Assembly: GCF_000226255.1 (NCBI RefSeq)
Contig: NZ_AGFG01000061.1
Span: 124,001-188,000 of the forward strand
DNA length: 64,000 nt
DNA from: Desulfovibrio sp. A2
GTDB lineage: Bacteria > Desulfobacterota > Desulfovibrionia > Desulfovibrionales > Desulfovibrionaceae
Direction of reading: 5' to 3'
Position numbers and translations under genes: made by a program. Within the stretch, counting starts at the first letter, position 1; every line of letters begins with the position of its first letter. Below are positions 44,455 through 54,732 of this stretch, one piece after another. Under the pieces are notes generated by a model. The model saw only the letters and a program-made list of their open reading frames with translations, did not search any database and had not been told where the DNA came from.

Positions 44455-45051
44455 ATGCAGCTTGGCCGCATGGCGCGCAGCGCCCTTCGCCCCATGATCG
44501 TCGGCACGGACGTGCAGGCCTTTCGCGAGCATTGCGGCGGCAGCCTTGGCGGGCTGTTCCACTGCATGCGCTACCTTGGCCCGCGTCTGTTGTGGGATGG
44601 CGGCACGGGCGAATTCGTGGACGAGGCGGGCGCGGTGGTGGCGGATCTGGACGCGCTGGCCGGGGAACTGGCCGTGTTGCGCGACGCCGTGGGGGCGGCC
44701 CTGGTGGGGAGCGCATCCGCCGCCACCCCGGTATCCATGGACGGCACGCTGCTGCGCGGGCAGGACGGTTCCGCCCATTACCGAATCTGCGACCTTATCC
44801 ACCCGGACCTGCCGGTGTGGCGGCAGGTGAACCTGCTGGCCGACCTGTTCTGCCAGTTGGAGCACAGGGTACCCCACGTGCGCCCGGTACCGCACGAACA
44901 TACCCCGGCCATGAAGACGGACACCCGCGTGGCCCGCTGGCTGGCCACCTGGAAGCGCCCCGGCTGCGGGGGGGTGCTGCTGAAGCGCACCGAACTGGTC
45001 TACACCCCCGGACGGGAAACGCCGGACGCGTGTTGCGTCGTCATGCGCTAG
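44455..45051 (+). CDS. Hypothetical protein
   Basis: 198 residues from the ATG at 44455 with AGGAG six bases upstream. No signal peptide or membrane segment. Segments: MQLGRMARSALRPMIVGTDVQAFREHCGGSLGGLFHCMRYLGPRLLWDGG, a helical middle, and a C-terminus rich in Arg/Cys ending CCVVMR. No recognised domain. The last codons and stop lie in a 25-base tandem repeat. Confidence 0.6.
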   Translation: MQLGRMARSALRPMIVGTDVQAFREHCGGSLGGLFHCMRYLGPRLLWDGGTGEFVDEAGAVVADLDALAGELAVLRDAVGAALVGSASAATPVSMDGTLLRGQDGSAHYRICDLIHPDLPVWRQVNLLADLFCQLEHRVPHVRPVPHEHTPAMKTDTRVARWLATWKRPGCGGVLLKRTELVYTPGRETPDACCVVMR

Positions 45052-45120
45052 ACGCCTGGGCGTCGTCATCCGCTAATCGCCTATTGCGTCGTCATCGGGC
45101 AATCGCCTGTGGCGTGACCA
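45036..45120. repeat. 25-26-base tandem repeat at the 3' end of a gene
   Basis: Units beginning CGTCGTCAT at 45036, 45061 and 45087, with a diverged fourth (CGTGACCAT) at 45113. Each contains a GC-AA/GA-TCGCCT-like half. The first unit includes the stop codon of the hypothetical gene, so unit gain or loss could move the stop. Confidence 0.65.
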
Positions 45121-45558
45121 TGCGCCGACCGCACGCGGCCAGCGCCGTCGGCTGGCCATCCGGCCTATGGCCGACCACTGACAGGCCCCTGACTGTCCGC
45201 CGACCATTCGCGGCGCACCGCCCGGCATGTCCCTTTGGCGGCATCCGGCCCGCACACTGCGCGCCCCGGCCGGGCCACCGCGCCCCGTTTCCCCGCTTCG
45301 ATGATTGGCATGACGCACAGTTATCGTGTCAGAGGGATTGCTTTTCTTCGGCTTTTTCCGCAAAATGTCGTTTAGCGGCCCGCATCCGACGCGGGCCGTC
45401 CGTTCGGGTTGACAATATCGTCGACAAACATGTCCATCCACAGGGACGGTACCACGGCGGGACAGTCGTCCGCCGTGTCGCACCATGCGAAGAGGCGAGG
45501 AAAAGGTATCGGGGAAACAGTCTAGCGAGGAATCCGCGGGTTCCCGGGAGGTTTCGAC
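45121..45558. other. Leader and intergenic region upstream of livK
   Basis: Contains a perfect hairpin CGGCCCGC/GCGGGCCG (45376-45398) and a TTGACA at 45409-45414 without a good -10 at the right distance. The transcript start of the liv operon is likely within the last 150 bases, but I cannot fix it. No gene seen. Confidence 0.45.
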
Positions 45559-46686
45559 ATGAAACACGTGATCAAGGCGCTGACGCTCGCACTTGCCGCT
45601 TCGCTGCTCATGGCCGCCACGGCCTTTGCGGCGCCGGTGAAGATCGGCCTCATGTGCCCCCTGACCGGCAAGTGGGCCAGCGAAGGGCAGGACATGCGCA
45701 ACATCGTCACCCTGCTCGCCGATGAACTGAACAAGGCTGGCGGCATCAACGGCAACAAGGTCGAGCTGGTCGTCGAAGACGACGGCGGCGACCCGCGCAC
45801 CGCCGCCCTGGCCGCGCAAAAGCTGACCACTTCGGGCGTCATCGCCGCCATCGGCACCTACGGCTCGGCGGTCACCGAAGCCTCCCAGAGCATCTACGAC
45901 GAAGCGGGCGTGGTGCAGATCGCCACCGGCTCCACCGCCGTGCGCCTGACCGAAAAGGGCCTGAAGCGCTTCCTGCGCACCGCCCCGCGCGACGACGAAC
46001 AGGGCATGGTCGCCGCCAAGCTGATCAAGGCCAAGGGCTACAAGGCCGTGGCGCTGCTGCACGACAACTCGTCCTACGCCAAGGGCCTGGCCGACGAGAC
46101 CAAGGCGCTGCTGGACAAGGCCGGCACCAAGATCGTGTTCTACGACGCCCTGACCCCGGGCGAGCGCGACTACACCGCCATCCTCACCAAGCTGAAGGCC
46201 GCGAACCCCGACATCATCTTCTGCACCGGCTACTACCCCGAAGTGGGCATGCTGCTGCGCCAGAAGATGGAAATGAAGTGGAACGTGCCCATGATGGGCG
46301 GCGACGCCGCCAACCATGCCGACCTGGTGAAGATTTCCGGCAAGGAAGCGGCCAAGGGCTACTTCTTCCTCAGCCCTCCCGGACCGCAGGACCTGGACGC
46401 CCCGGCGGCCAAGTCGATGCTGACCGCCTACAAGGCCAAGTACAACGGCGTGCCCGGCTCGGTGTGGTCGGTGCTGGCCGGTGACGCGTTCAACGTCATC
46501 GTCGAGGCCGTGAAGTCCACCGGCAAGGCCGATTCCGCCGCCATCGCCGACTACCTGAAGACCAAGCTGAAGAACTACCCCGGCTTCACCGGTCAGATTT
46601 CCTTCAACGAGAAGGGCGACCGCGTGGGCGACCTGTACCGGGTGTACGAAGTGAACGCCAACGGCGAATTCATTCTGCAGCCGTAG
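45559..46686 (+). CDS. livK: Branched-chain amino acid ABC transporter, substrate-binding protein
   Basis: 375 residues; GGAGG ribosome binding site. Signal peptide MKHVIKALTLALAASLLMAATAFA cleaved before APVKIGLMCPLTGKWASEGQDM. Periplasmic binding protein of LivJ/LivK type, with GGDPRTAALAAQKL and YTAILTKLKAANPDIIFCTGYYPE typical of the family. Captures Leu/Ile/Val or related amino acids for the LivHMGF complex downstream. First gene of the operon, separated from livH by a strong hairpin. Confidence 0.93.
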   Translation: MKHVIKALTLALAASLLMAATAFAAPVKIGLMCPLTGKWASEGQDMRNIVTLLADELNKAGGINGNKVELVVEDDGGDPRTAALAAQKLTTSGVIAAIGTYGSAVTEASQSIYDEAGVVQIATGSTAVRLTEKGLKRFLRTAPRDDEQGMVAAKLIKAKGYKAVALLHDNSSYAKGLADETKALLDKAGTKIVFYDALTPGERDYTAILTKLKAANPDIIFCTGYYPEVGMLLRQKMEMKWNVPMMGGDAANHADLVKISGKEAAKGYFFLSPPGPQDLDAPAAKSMLTAYKAKYNGVPGSVWSVLAGDAFNVIVEAVKSTGKADSAAIADYLKTKLKNYPGFTGQISFNEKGDRVGDLYRVYEVNANGEFILQP

Positions 46687-46700
46687 GCACCGCATGCACG

Positions 46701-46728
46701 ACGGGGCGGGCGCTGCCGCCCGCCCCGT
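46701..46728 (+). terminator. Hairpin between livK and livH
   Basis: Twelve-base perfect stem ACGGGGCGGGCG/CGCCCGCCCCGT with a CTGC loop, then TTTCAC. It may stabilise the livK 3' end and partly end transcription, giving more binding protein than permease. Confidence 0.65.
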
Positions 46729-46929
46729 TTCACCGACCGCCGTCCCCCCGCAGCATGGTGGGCATGGGCCGGCGGGCGGACGATGAAACCACGGGCCGCA
46801 AGGCCGTACCGGGGCGCACGCCGCCCCATCCGCAGGCGGACCCTTACCGGGGTCCGCGTTTCGCGCCGCGCGCCGCCGGGCCATCCGCCCGGGCCGCGGG
46901 CCAGCGGGGGAAGACGCACAGGAACGCCC

Positions 46930-47835
46930 ATGGAAGAATTCTTTCAACAGTTGACCAACGGTCTCGCGGTGGGGGGCATCTACGCGCTCATCGCCTTGGG
47001 CTACACCATGGTCTATGGTGTGCTCAAACTCATAAATTTCGCGCACGGCGACCTGTTCACCATCGGGGCCTACCTTGGCTTCACGCTGTTCACCGCCTTC
47101 GGGCTGTCGGGCATGGTGGCCGGGCCGGGCGCGGTGGTGCTGGTGCTGCTGATGGTGGTGGGGCTGGTGGCGCTGATCGGCTTTCTGCTTGAACGCGTGG
47201 CCTACCGCCCCCTGCGCTCTTCCAGCCGCCTGTCCGCCGTGGTTTCCGCGCTGGGGGCCTCCATCTTCTTCCAGAACGCGGTCATGCTCATCTACGGGGC
47301 CAAGTTCCAAGTCTATCCCAACGACATCCGGCCCAGCTACGTGCTGTCCATCATGGGCATCGACGTGCCGCTGGTGCGCATCATGATGATCGCCGCCTCG
47401 CTGGCCCTGATGCTGGCGCTGTACTGGTTCACCCAGCGCACCCGCATCGGCGCGGCCATCCGCGCCACGGCCATTGACCAGGGCGCGGCCAAGCTCATGG
47501 GCATCGACGTGAACCGGGTGATCTCGCTGGTGTTCATGATCGGCCCCGCCCTTGGCGGCGTGGCCGGGGTGATGGTGGGGCTGTACTACGGCCAGGTGGA
47601 CTTCACCATGGGCTGGGTCTACGGGCTGAAGGCCTTCACCGCCGCCATCCTGGGCGGCATAGGCAACATTCCGGGGGCCATGGTGGGCGGCCTCTTGCTG
47701 GGCGTCATCGAGGCGCTGGGCTCGGCCTACATTTCCATCGCCTGGAAGGACGCCATCGCGTTCCTGGTGCTCATCCTCATCCTGATCATCCGGCCCACGG
47801 GCCTGCTCGGCGAAAGGGTGGCCGACAAGATATGA
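46930..47835 (+). CDS. livH: Branched-chain amino acid ABC transporter permease LivH
   Basis: 301 residues from the ATG at 46930. Eight or so hydrophobic segments; signature YTMVYGVLKLINFAHGDLFTIGAY near the N-terminus and the EAA-like loop 'AIRATAIDQGAAKLMGIDVNRVISLVF'. Forms the membrane channel with LivM. Overlaps livM by 4 bases. Confidence 0.94.
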   Translation: MEEFFQQLTNGLAVGGIYALIALGYTMVYGVLKLINFAHGDLFTIGAYLGFTLFTAFGLSGMVAGPGAVVLVLLMVVGLVALIGFLLERVAYRPLRSSSRLSAVVSALGASIFFQNAVMLIYGAKFQVYPNDIRPSYVLSIMGIDVPLVRIMMIAASLALMLALYWFTQRTRIGAAIRATAIDQGAAKLMGIDVNRVISLVFMIGPALGGVAGVMVGLYYGQVDFTMGWVYGLKAFTAAILGGIGNIPGAMVGGLLLGVIEALGSAYISIAWKDAIAFLVLILILIIRPTGLLGERVADKI

Positions 47836-48827
47836 CGGTGTCGCGCACCACGAGCTACGCGGGCATCGCGGTGGTGGTGGCGGTGCTGCCCCTGCTGCTG
47901 GACCCCTACTGGACCGACGTGTTCGTCAGCATCGGGCTGTATTCCGTGCTGGCGCTTTCGCTGAACATCATCCTGGGCCAGGCGGGCCTGTTCCACATGG
48001 GCCACGCGGCGTTCTACGCCGTGGGGGCCTACGTGACGGCCATCGCCAACACCATGTGGGGCGTGCCCGTGCTGTGGGCCATGCCCTTCGCCGGGCTGGC
48101 CGCCGCGCTGTTCGCCATGCTGGTGGCGCGGCCCATCATCCACCTGCGCGGCGACTACCTGCTCATCGTGACCATCGGCATCGTCGAGATCGTGCGCATC
48201 GCGCTGATCAACAACGTGTTCGGGCTCACCGGCGGGGCCAACGGCATCTTCGGCATCTCGCGGCCGACCCTCTTCGGGTTCAAGATCGCGAAGCCCGTCC
48301 ACTTCTACTATCTGGTGTGGGCCTACGTGGCGTGCTCCGTCCTGCTGTTCCGCAGGCTGGAGAATTCGCGCTTCGGCCGCGCCCTCAACTACATCAAGGA
48401 AGACGACACCGCCGCCGAAGGCAGCGGGGTGAACACCGCCTCGTACAAGCTGTGGGCCTTCGTGCTGGGTGCGTTCTGGGCGGGCATGACCGGCACCATC
48501 TACGCCGCGAAGATGACCATCATCTCGCCGGAATCGTTCTCGTTCTGGGAATCGGTGGTGCTCTTCGCCATCGTCATCCTGGGGGGCGGCTCCAACCGGG
48601 GCGTGCTGCTGGGGGCGTTTCTGCTCATCGGGCTGCCGGAGTTCTTCCGCGAATTCGCCAGCGCCCGCATGCTGGCCTTTGGCTTGGCCATGGTGGTGAT
48701 GATGATCTTCCGGCCGCAGGGCATGCTGCCGCCCATGCCGCGCTTCTACAAGTTGCCGGAGCGCATCCGCTGCGTGACCGGCAAGGACGGCGGCGCGGCC
48801 GCCGCCCAGGTGGGGGGTGAGGCATGA
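47832..48827 (+). CDS. livM: Branched-chain amino acid ABC transporter permease LivM
   Basis: 331 residues. Multiple membrane spans; LSLNIILGQAGLFHMGHAAFYAVGAY is the LivM signature and 'ENSRFGRALNYIKEDDTAAEGSGVNTASYKLWAFVLGAFWAG' the ATPase-contact loop. ATG overlaps the livH stop (ATGA). Confidence 0.94.
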   Translation: MTVSRTTSYAGIAVVVAVLPLLLDPYWTDVFVSIGLYSVLALSLNIILGQAGLFHMGHAAFYAVGAYVTAIANTMWGVPVLWAMPFAGLAAALFAMLVARPIIHLRGDYLLIVTIGIVEIVRIALINNVFGLTGGANGIFGISRPTLFGFKIAKPVHFYYLVWAYVACSVLLFRRLENSRFGRALNYIKEDDTAAEGSGVNTASYKLWAFVLGAFWAGMTGTIYAAKMTIISPESFSFWESVVLFAIVILGGGSNRGVLLGAFLLIGLPEFFREFASARMLAFGLAMVVMMIFRPQGMLPPMPRFYKLPERIRCVTGKDGGAAAAQVGGEA

Positions 48828-49591
48828 GCCTGCTTGCGCTGCGCAACCTGACCAAGACCTTCGGCGGCCTGGTGGCCGTGAACAGCGTGTCGTTCGACGT
48901 GGCCGAAGGATCCATCGTCGGGCTCATCGGCCCCAACGGGGCGGGCAAGACCACGGTGTTCAACCTGATCACCGGCAACTACAAGCCCGATTCCGGCGAC
49001 ATCTTCTTCGACGGCCGCACCATCAAGGGGCTGCCCACGCATTCCATCGTGCAGATGGGCATCGCGCGCACGTTCCAGACCATCCGGCTGTTCCAGAACA
49101 TGTCGGTCATCGAAAACGTGCTGGCGGGCTGCCACTGCCGCATGCAGTCGGGCATGCTGGCCGCCATGCTGCGCACCCCGGCCCAGAAGGCCGAGGAACG
49201 GCACGCCCTTACCCGGGCGGCGCGCGAACTGGATTTCGTCGGCCTGACCGACGAGCACGCCAACCTGGCCAAGAACCTGTCGTACGGCAACCAGCGGCTG
49301 CTGGAGATCGCCCGCGCCCTGGCCACCGACCCGCGCTTCATCATCCTGGACGAACCTGCCGGAGGCATGAACGACCAGGAGACGGCGGCGCTCATCGACA
49401 CCATCCGCGCCATCCGCGACCGGGGCATCACCGTGCTGCTCATTGAGCACGACATGAGCCTGGTCATGAAGGTGTGCGAGAAGCTGGTGGTGCTGGAATA
49501 CGGCGCCCTGCTGGCAGAGGGCGCGCCCGCGGCCATCAAGGACGATCCGCGCGTCATCGAGGCGTATCTCGGCGTTGACACCGACGACTGA
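48824..49591 (+). CDS. livG: Branched-chain amino acid ABC transporter ATPase LivG
   Basis: 255 residues. Walker A GPNGAGKT, Q-loop, signature LSYGNQRLLEIARAL, Walker B FIILDEPAGGMN, and the extended LivG C-terminus. Overlaps livM (ATGA). Confidence 0.94.
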   Translation: MSLLALRNLTKTFGGLVAVNSVSFDVAEGSIVGLIGPNGAGKTTVFNLITGNYKPDSGDIFFDGRTIKGLPTHSIVQMGIARTFQTIRLFQNMSVIENVLAGCHCRMQSGMLAAMLRTPAQKAEERHALTRAARELDFVGLTDEHANLAKNLSYGNQRLLEIARALATDPRFIILDEPAGGMNDQETAALIDTIRAIRDRGITVLLIEHDMSLVMKVCEKLVVLEYGALLAEGAPAAIKDDPRVIEAYLGVDTDD

Positions 49592-49649
49592 GCGTACCTG
49601 CAAGGCGTCCTTTCATCCGCTGGCTTCGTCGAACTTCGCCTGCCATGGC

Positions 49650-49832
49650 TTTGCTGTCCTTATCCGTAGGGTTCGCTTCGCTCACCAACGGCTAAGGCTC
49701 GGTCGAATACGTAAGAGTCGCGTTGCGGTCCTCATCCGTAATGCTCGAAGACTCACATAACGGCTGAGGCACTCCCTCATGACAGGCTTGTTCTCCTTGC
49801 CAGCGAATGAAAATCCAGCCTTGCAGCGTCTG
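49650..49832. repeat. Structured intergenic repeat, copy A (livG-livF gap)
   Basis: The 317-base gap between livG and livF holds an element with the core ATCCGTAATGCTCGA-x-GAC-x-C-x-CATAACGGCTG and the tail TTCTCCTTGCCAG-x-GAA. CCGTAATG and CATAACGG pair with one mismatch. A diverged half-copy precedes it (49651-49703: TATCCGTAGGGTTCG...CCAACGGCTAAGG). The same element recurs after livF. Confidence 0.7.
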
Positions 49833-49908
49833 GGATGTGCACGGGGTTGATTTTCATTAGTCAGAAGAACTCGCCCGCAACGCGTTCACGCGAGCGCCTG
49901 GAGAGACG

Positions 49909-50625
<717 letters not shown>

Positions 50626-50682
50626 GGGCATTGCCTCGCTGCGGTCTTTCGCCCTCTGGCTGCGTCAGATTTCGCTTTTTAC

Positions 50683-50815
50683 TCCGGTCACGTACGGCAA
50701 GAGCGCGCTGCGGTCGCCATCCGTAATGCTCGATGACGCGCATAACGGCTGCCGCACGCTCCCTTCGTAAAAAGCTCATCTTCCTTGCCAGAGAACGAAA
50801 TCCTCGCAGCGTGCC
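50683..50815. repeat. Structured intergenic repeat, copy B (after livF)
   Basis: Second copy of the element in the livG-livF gap: GCGGTCGCCATCCGTAATG, CATAACGGCTG, CTCCCTTCGTAA and CTTCCTTGCCAG-x-GAA-x-GAAATCC. An outer stem TGCGG/CCGCA encloses the CCGTAATG/CATAACGG stem. It lies between livF and the terminator, in an untranslated region. Confidence 0.7.
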
Positions 50816-50844
50816 GCTTGGTGTCATGCAAGGTTGGAAAGACA

Positions 50845-50875
50845 AAAGGCGCTCCGGGAACGGGGCGCCTTTACT
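50845..50875. terminator. Bidirectional terminator after livF
   Basis: AAAGGCGC/GCGCCTTT stem with inner CC/GG pairs around a six-base loop, T-rich on the plus strand (CTTTACTTT) and A/T-flanked on the other. It serves the liv operon and the convergent response regulator gene. Confidence 0.8.
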
Positions 50876-50899
50876 TTGGGCGGGGTGGACAGGAGCTGT

Positions 50900-51304
50900 T
50901 CACCCCGCCAGATGGGCGGCGATGGTGCTCATGAGGTCCTGGCGGGTGATGGGTTTGGTGAGCAGGCCGTTGCAGCCCGCTTCGGTGCAGCGGCGCAGGT
51001 CCTCGTGGCGGTCGTGCGCGGTCAGGGCCACGATGGGCACCGGGGGGCGGCCCAGCAGGCGTTCTTCCTCGCGCATGGCGCGCACCGTGTCCGTGCCGTC
51101 CATGTCCGGCATCACCACGTCCATCAGCACGAGGTCCACGGGGTGTTCGCGAAAGATGCGCAGCGCCGCGTGGCCGGAATCGGCCTCCATGCAGCGCAGC
51201 GGCGTGTCGCGCAGCAGAAGCAGCAGCAGGGCGCGGTTGGGGGCGGCGTCATCGACGATGAGCACCGTTGCGGACGGAAGGGGGGCTGCGGTGGGGGTGG
51301 TCAT
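50900..51304 (-). CDS. Single-domain response regulator
   Basis: 134 residues, receiver only: acidic pair in LIVDDAAPN, phospho-Asp in LVLMDVVMPDMDG, Thr in ALTAHD, Lys in LLTKPI. No output domain. It could act as a phosphotransfer intermediate or on a protein partner. No kinase is adjacent. Confidence 0.85.
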   Translation of the reverse strand: MTTPTAAPLPSATVLIVDDAAPNRALLLLLLRDTPLRCMEADSGHAALRIFREHPVDLVLMDVVMPDMDGTDTVRAMREEERLLGRPPVPIVALTAHDRHEDLRRCTEAGCNGLLTKPITRQDLMSTIAAHLAG

Positions 51305-51686
51305 CCAGAACTCCGGAAAGCGGGCCGTGGCCCGGCCCGGCTAAGGGGATGCCGGACGTGCGCTGCGGGTGGCCGTTGCAGTGGTTGTGAACCGCCCGAT
51401 ATATGTTTCGCATAGCGCATGAATGCCCGTACTCGCAAGGTGGGGTGCCGTGACGCCGCAGTTGCGGGAATGGTGCGGGGGCTGGCCTAATTCGGCGCTG
51501 TGCAGCGCCGGCCCCGGCGCGTGCCCCCCCTTTGTGTGCCTGGCGCGCCACCACGGCCTTCCTGCCTCTAGTGCTTCTGTTGCCCCTATTGTCCCTCTTG
51601 CACGGACGTGGGCGGCATGGCACATCCGTGCGGTCGGACGAACCCCCTTCCCTTCACAGCATGCCCACGCGGCGCAGGAGCAGCAC
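51305..51686. other. Divergent intergenic region upstream of purT
   Basis: 380 bases between the response regulator (minus) and purT (plus). The middle (around 51350-51420) is less GC-rich and likely holds the promoters. No PurR-type or riboswitch element is recognised. Confidence 0.45.
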
Positions 51687-52868
51687 ATGGTCACCATCGG
51701 CACCCCCAACACCCCCTCCGCAACCCGCATCCTGCTGCTCGGCTCCGGCGAACTGGGCCGCGAAGTGGCCATCGAGGCCATGCGCCTCGGCGTCGAGGTG
51801 ATTGCCGTGGACCGCTATCCCAACGCGCCCGCCATGCAGGTGGCCCATCGCAGCCACGTGGTGTCCATGCTGGACGGCGCGGCCCTGCGCCGCATCATCG
51901 AGGCGGAGCGCCCCCACTGCATCGTGCCCGAGATCGAGGCCATCGCCACGGAAACCCTGCTGGAACTGGAGAAGGAGGGCTTTCGCGTGGTGCCCACGGC
52001 CCGCGCCGCCCGCCTGACCATGGACCGCGAGGGCATCCGCCGCCTGGCGGCGGAGGAACTGGGCCTGCCCACCTCGCCCTATCGCTTCGCCGAAACCGAG
52101 GAGGAATACCGCGCGGCCGTGGCCGTCGTGGGCCTGCCCTGCGTGGTCAAGCCGGTGATGAGTTCGTCCGGCAAGGGGCAGAGCACCGTGCGCACCGAGG
52201 CCGACGTCATGAAGGCCTGGGACTACGCCCAGACCGGCGGCCGCGCGGGCGGCGGCAAGGTCATCGTGGAAGGCTTCGTGGACTTCGACTACGAGATCAC
52301 CCAGCTCACCGTGCGCCACGCGGGCGGCACCACCTTCTGCGACCCCATCGGGCATTTGCAGAAGGAGGGCGACTACCGCGAATCGTGGCAGCCCCAGCCC
52401 ATGAGCCAGGGTGCCTTGGATGAGTCCCGGCGCATGGCCGGGGCCGTCACCGAGGCCCTTGGCGGGTGGGGCATCTTTGGCGTGGAATTGTTCATCAAGG
52501 GCGACAAGGTCTACTTCAGCGAGGTTTCGCCCCGCCCGCACGACACCGGGCTGGTGACGCTGATTTCGCAGAACCTCAGCGAGTTCGCCCTGCACGCCCG
52601 GGCCATCCTGGGGCTGCCCGTGCCCGCGCTGCGCCAGAACGGCCCCGCCGCCTCGTGCGTGGTGCTGGCCGAAGGCGACAGCACCACGCCCAGTTACCAT
52701 GGCATAGAGGCCGCCCTGGCCGAGCCGGACACCGGGCTGTGCCTGTTCGGCAAGCCGGAAGTCCATGGCAAGCGCCGCATGGGCGTGGCCCTGGCCCTTG
52801 GCGCAAGCATCGAGGCCGCCCGCGAGAAAGCCCGCCGCGCTGCCGCCGCCGTGCAGGTGGAACTGTAG
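51687..52868 (+). CDS. purT: Formate-dependent phosphoribosylglycinamide formyltransferase PurT
   Basis: 393 residues from the ATG at 51687 (AGGAGC ribosome binding site); family length is about 390. N-terminal [30 protein letters not shown] is the PurT start. ATP-grasp core with [14 protein letters not shown] and [17 protein letters not shown], and the metal site [25 protein letters not shown]. It makes formyl-GAR from GAR, formate and ATP in purine synthesis. Use of formate suits a formate-metabolising anaerobe. Confidence 0.95.
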   Translation: MVTIGTPNTPSATRILLLGSGELGREVAIEAMRLGVEVIAVDRYPNAPAMQVAHRSHVVSMLDGAALRRIIEAERPHCIVPEIEAIATETLLELEKEGFRVVPTARAARLTMDREGIRRLAAEELGLPTSPYRFAETEEEYRAAVAVVGLPCVVKPVMSSSGKGQSTVRTEADVMKAWDYAQTGGRAGGGKVIVEGFVDFDYEITQLTVRHAGGTTFCDPIGHLQKEGDYRESWQPQPMSQGALDESRRMAGAVTEALGGWGIFGVELFIKGDKVYFSEVSPRPHDTGLVTLISQNLSEFALHARAILGLPVPALRQNGPAASCVVLAEGDSTTPSYHGIEAALAEPDTGLCLFGKPEVHGKRRMGVALALGASIEAAREKARRAAAAVQVEL

Positions 52869-52903
52869 CCGCTGGCGCAAGCCGCATCCTGACGCATCGC
52901 ATG

Positions 52904-52935
52904 CGCCCGCGCCGGGAACCCGGCGCGGGCGTTTC
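52904..52935 (+). terminator. Terminator after purT
   Basis: Thirteen-base perfect stem CGCCCGCGCCGGG/CCCGGCGCGGGCG with a two-base gap, followed by TTTCG. The stem is very strong but the T run short. Confidence 0.7.
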
Positions 52936-53019
52936 GCGTTGGTGGGGGCGAGGCGTCGCCGGAATTTGCGCGCGCCGCCCCCCTTTTCAAACGTGCATCG
53001 CGCCGCTATGGTGCGCGCC

Positions 53020-54210
53020 ATGCCGAACCAGACCGAAATTTCCACCGCCATGGCCCTGGCCGAAGCCCCGGCCCCCATTCCCGCCGAAGCCCCCGGCACC
53101 TTCCGCATCCACGCCACCGACGGCGCGGCCCGCACCGGCGTGCTGCACACCGCGCACGGCCCGGTGCGCACGCCCATCTTCATGCCCGTGGGCACCGTGG
53201 GCAGCGTGAAGGCCGTGGCCCCCGACGACCTGGACGCCATCGGGGCCGAGATCATTCTCGGCAACACCTACCACCTGTACCTGCGCCCCGGCGACGAACT
53301 GGTGGCCCGGCGCGGCGGCCTGCACGGGTTCAATGCCTGGAAGAAGCCCATCCTGACCGACAGCGGCGGCTTTCAGGTGTTCAGCCTGTCGGCCCTGCGC
53401 AAGATCACCGAGCAGGGGGTGGAGTTCCGCTCGCATCTCGACGGGTCCAAGCACCTGTTCACGCCCGAGAAGGTGGTGTCCATCCAGCGCAACCTGAATT
53501 CCGACATCATGATGGTGCTGGACGAATGCGTGCCCTATGGCGCGGACAAGCCCTACACCGAAAAGTCGCTGGCCCTCACCACCCGCTGGGCGCAGCGCTG
53601 CCGAGACGCCTACCCGAAGGGCACGGCGGGCAACCTGCTGTTCGGCATCACCCAGGGCGGCTTTTTCAAGGATCTGCGCGAACGCTCCATCGGCGAGCTG
53701 ACGCAGATCGACTTCGACGGCTTCGCGCTGGGCGGACTGTCCGTGGGCGAATCCAAGCCGGAGATGATGGACATCCTGTATCACAGCGCGCCCCTGCTGC
53801 CCGCCGACAAGCCGCGCTACCTGATGGGCGTGGGCACCCCGCTGGACATCATCAACGGCATCGCCGCCGGGGTGGACATGTTCGACTGCGTGCTGCCCAC
53901 CCGCAACGCCCGCAACGGCACGCTGTACACCTCGCTCGGCAAGATCAACATCAAGCGCAAGGAATTCGCCGAGGACGACGGCCCGCTGGACCCCGCATGC
54001 ACCTGCTACGCCTGCCGCACCTTCTCGCGCGCGTACCTGCGCCACCTGTACGTGGCCAAGGAACTGCTGGCCTTCCGCCTGAACTCGGTCCACAACCTGA
54101 CGTACTTCCTCGACGTGGTGCGCGGCGCGCGCACGGCCATCGCCGAGGGGCGCTTTGCCGCCTACAAGGCGGGGTTCGAGGCCATCTACCCCGAGGAAGT
54201 GGTGGCGTAG
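53020..54210 (+). CDS. tgt: tRNA-guanine transglycosylase
   Basis: 396 residues from the ATG at 53020; an in-frame ATG at 53008 and another at 53050 are alternatives, none with a clear ribosome binding site. Catalytic region [44 protein letters not shown] with the nucleophilic Asp; zinc site [17 protein letters not shown]. Inserts the queuine precursor preQ1 at the wobble position of tRNAs for Asp, Asn, His and Tyr. No queuosine genes are adjacent. Confidence 0.94.
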   Translation: MPNQTEISTAMALAEAPAPIPAEAPGTFRIHATDGAARTGVLHTAHGPVRTPIFMPVGTVGSVKAVAPDDLDAIGAEIILGNTYHLYLRPGDELVARRGGLHGFNAWKKPILTDSGGFQVFSLSALRKITEQGVEFRSHLDGSKHLFTPEKVVSIQRNLNSDIMMVLDECVPYGADKPYTEKSLALTTRWAQRCRDAYPKGTAGNLLFGITQGGFFKDLRERSIGELTQIDFDGFALGGLSVGESKPEMMDILYHSAPLLPADKPRYLMGVGTPLDIINGIAAGVDMFDCVLPTRNARNGTLYTSLGKINIKRKEFAEDDGPLDPACTCYACRTFSRAYLRHLYVAKELLAFRLNSVHNLTYFLDVVRGARTAIAEGRFAAYKAGFEAIYPEEVVA

Positions 54211-54228
54211 GGGGCCTTCCGGCAGGGG

Positions 54229-54705
54229 TTATAGTTTGCGTATTGTGGAGGCGAGTTTTTTTAATTCGTTTGCATATGAATTGTAAAATTCTGAAATGGT
54301 TGATTTTTTTGATATAAAATCATCGCGACATAGGGGCCTGTACCCAATAAGCTGACCATCAATTCCAAATTGTTTGTTTGTTAGTGAGATGATTAGGTCG
54401 GCTTGTTCAAGGCTATGTGGAGTTAAATGCTCAACCTGTCCTATGAAAGGGATAAATCCTTTTTTTTCGTGTAGGTATCTGCCTATTTTTATTATGTCTT
54501 CGGAATGCATTCCGTAAGCTTTCGCAAGAATATCTTGTAGATCTTGGCTCGGTCGCCGTTTCGCATTAAAAACTTGTGCAAGGTGGCTTGCAGAACAGCC
54601 TATTTCTTTTGCCAGATCTTTTTGTTGTTTTTTTTGCCATCCATTGTCGCGTAAAGCTTTAATGCCATACGAAAAGCACGTTGCAGAGTCGTGATGATCA
54701 GGCAT
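54229..54705 (-). CDS. XRE-family HTH regulator, AT-rich
   Basis: 158 residues. HTH near residues 25-65: KQQKDLAKEIGCSASHLAQVFNAKRRPSQDLQDILAKAYGM. The C-terminal 80 residues (EKKGFIPFIGQVEHLTPHSLEQADLIISLTNKQFG...) are not a known domain, though the arrangement recalls phage-type transcriptional regulators. The gene is strikingly AT-rich (long T and A runs) against neighbours near 70% GC, so it was probably acquired horizontally. No recombinase or phage gene lies beside it. Confidence 0.8.
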   Translation of the reverse strand: MPDHHDSATCFSYGIKALRDNGWQKKQQKDLAKEIGCSASHLAQVFNAKRRPSQDLQDILAKAYGMHSEDIIKIGRYLHEKKGFIPFIGQVEHLTPHSLEQADLIISLTNKQFGIDGQLIGYRPLCRDDFISKKSTISEFYNSYANELKKLASTIRKL

Positions 54706-54732
54706 TACAATTTCCTTGGTTAGCGTCTGTGA

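Noticed and set aside
45409..45440. TTGACA upstream of livK as a sigma-70 promoter
   Set aside because: No acceptable -10 hexamer occurs 15-19 bases downstream, so it was not listed as a promoter.
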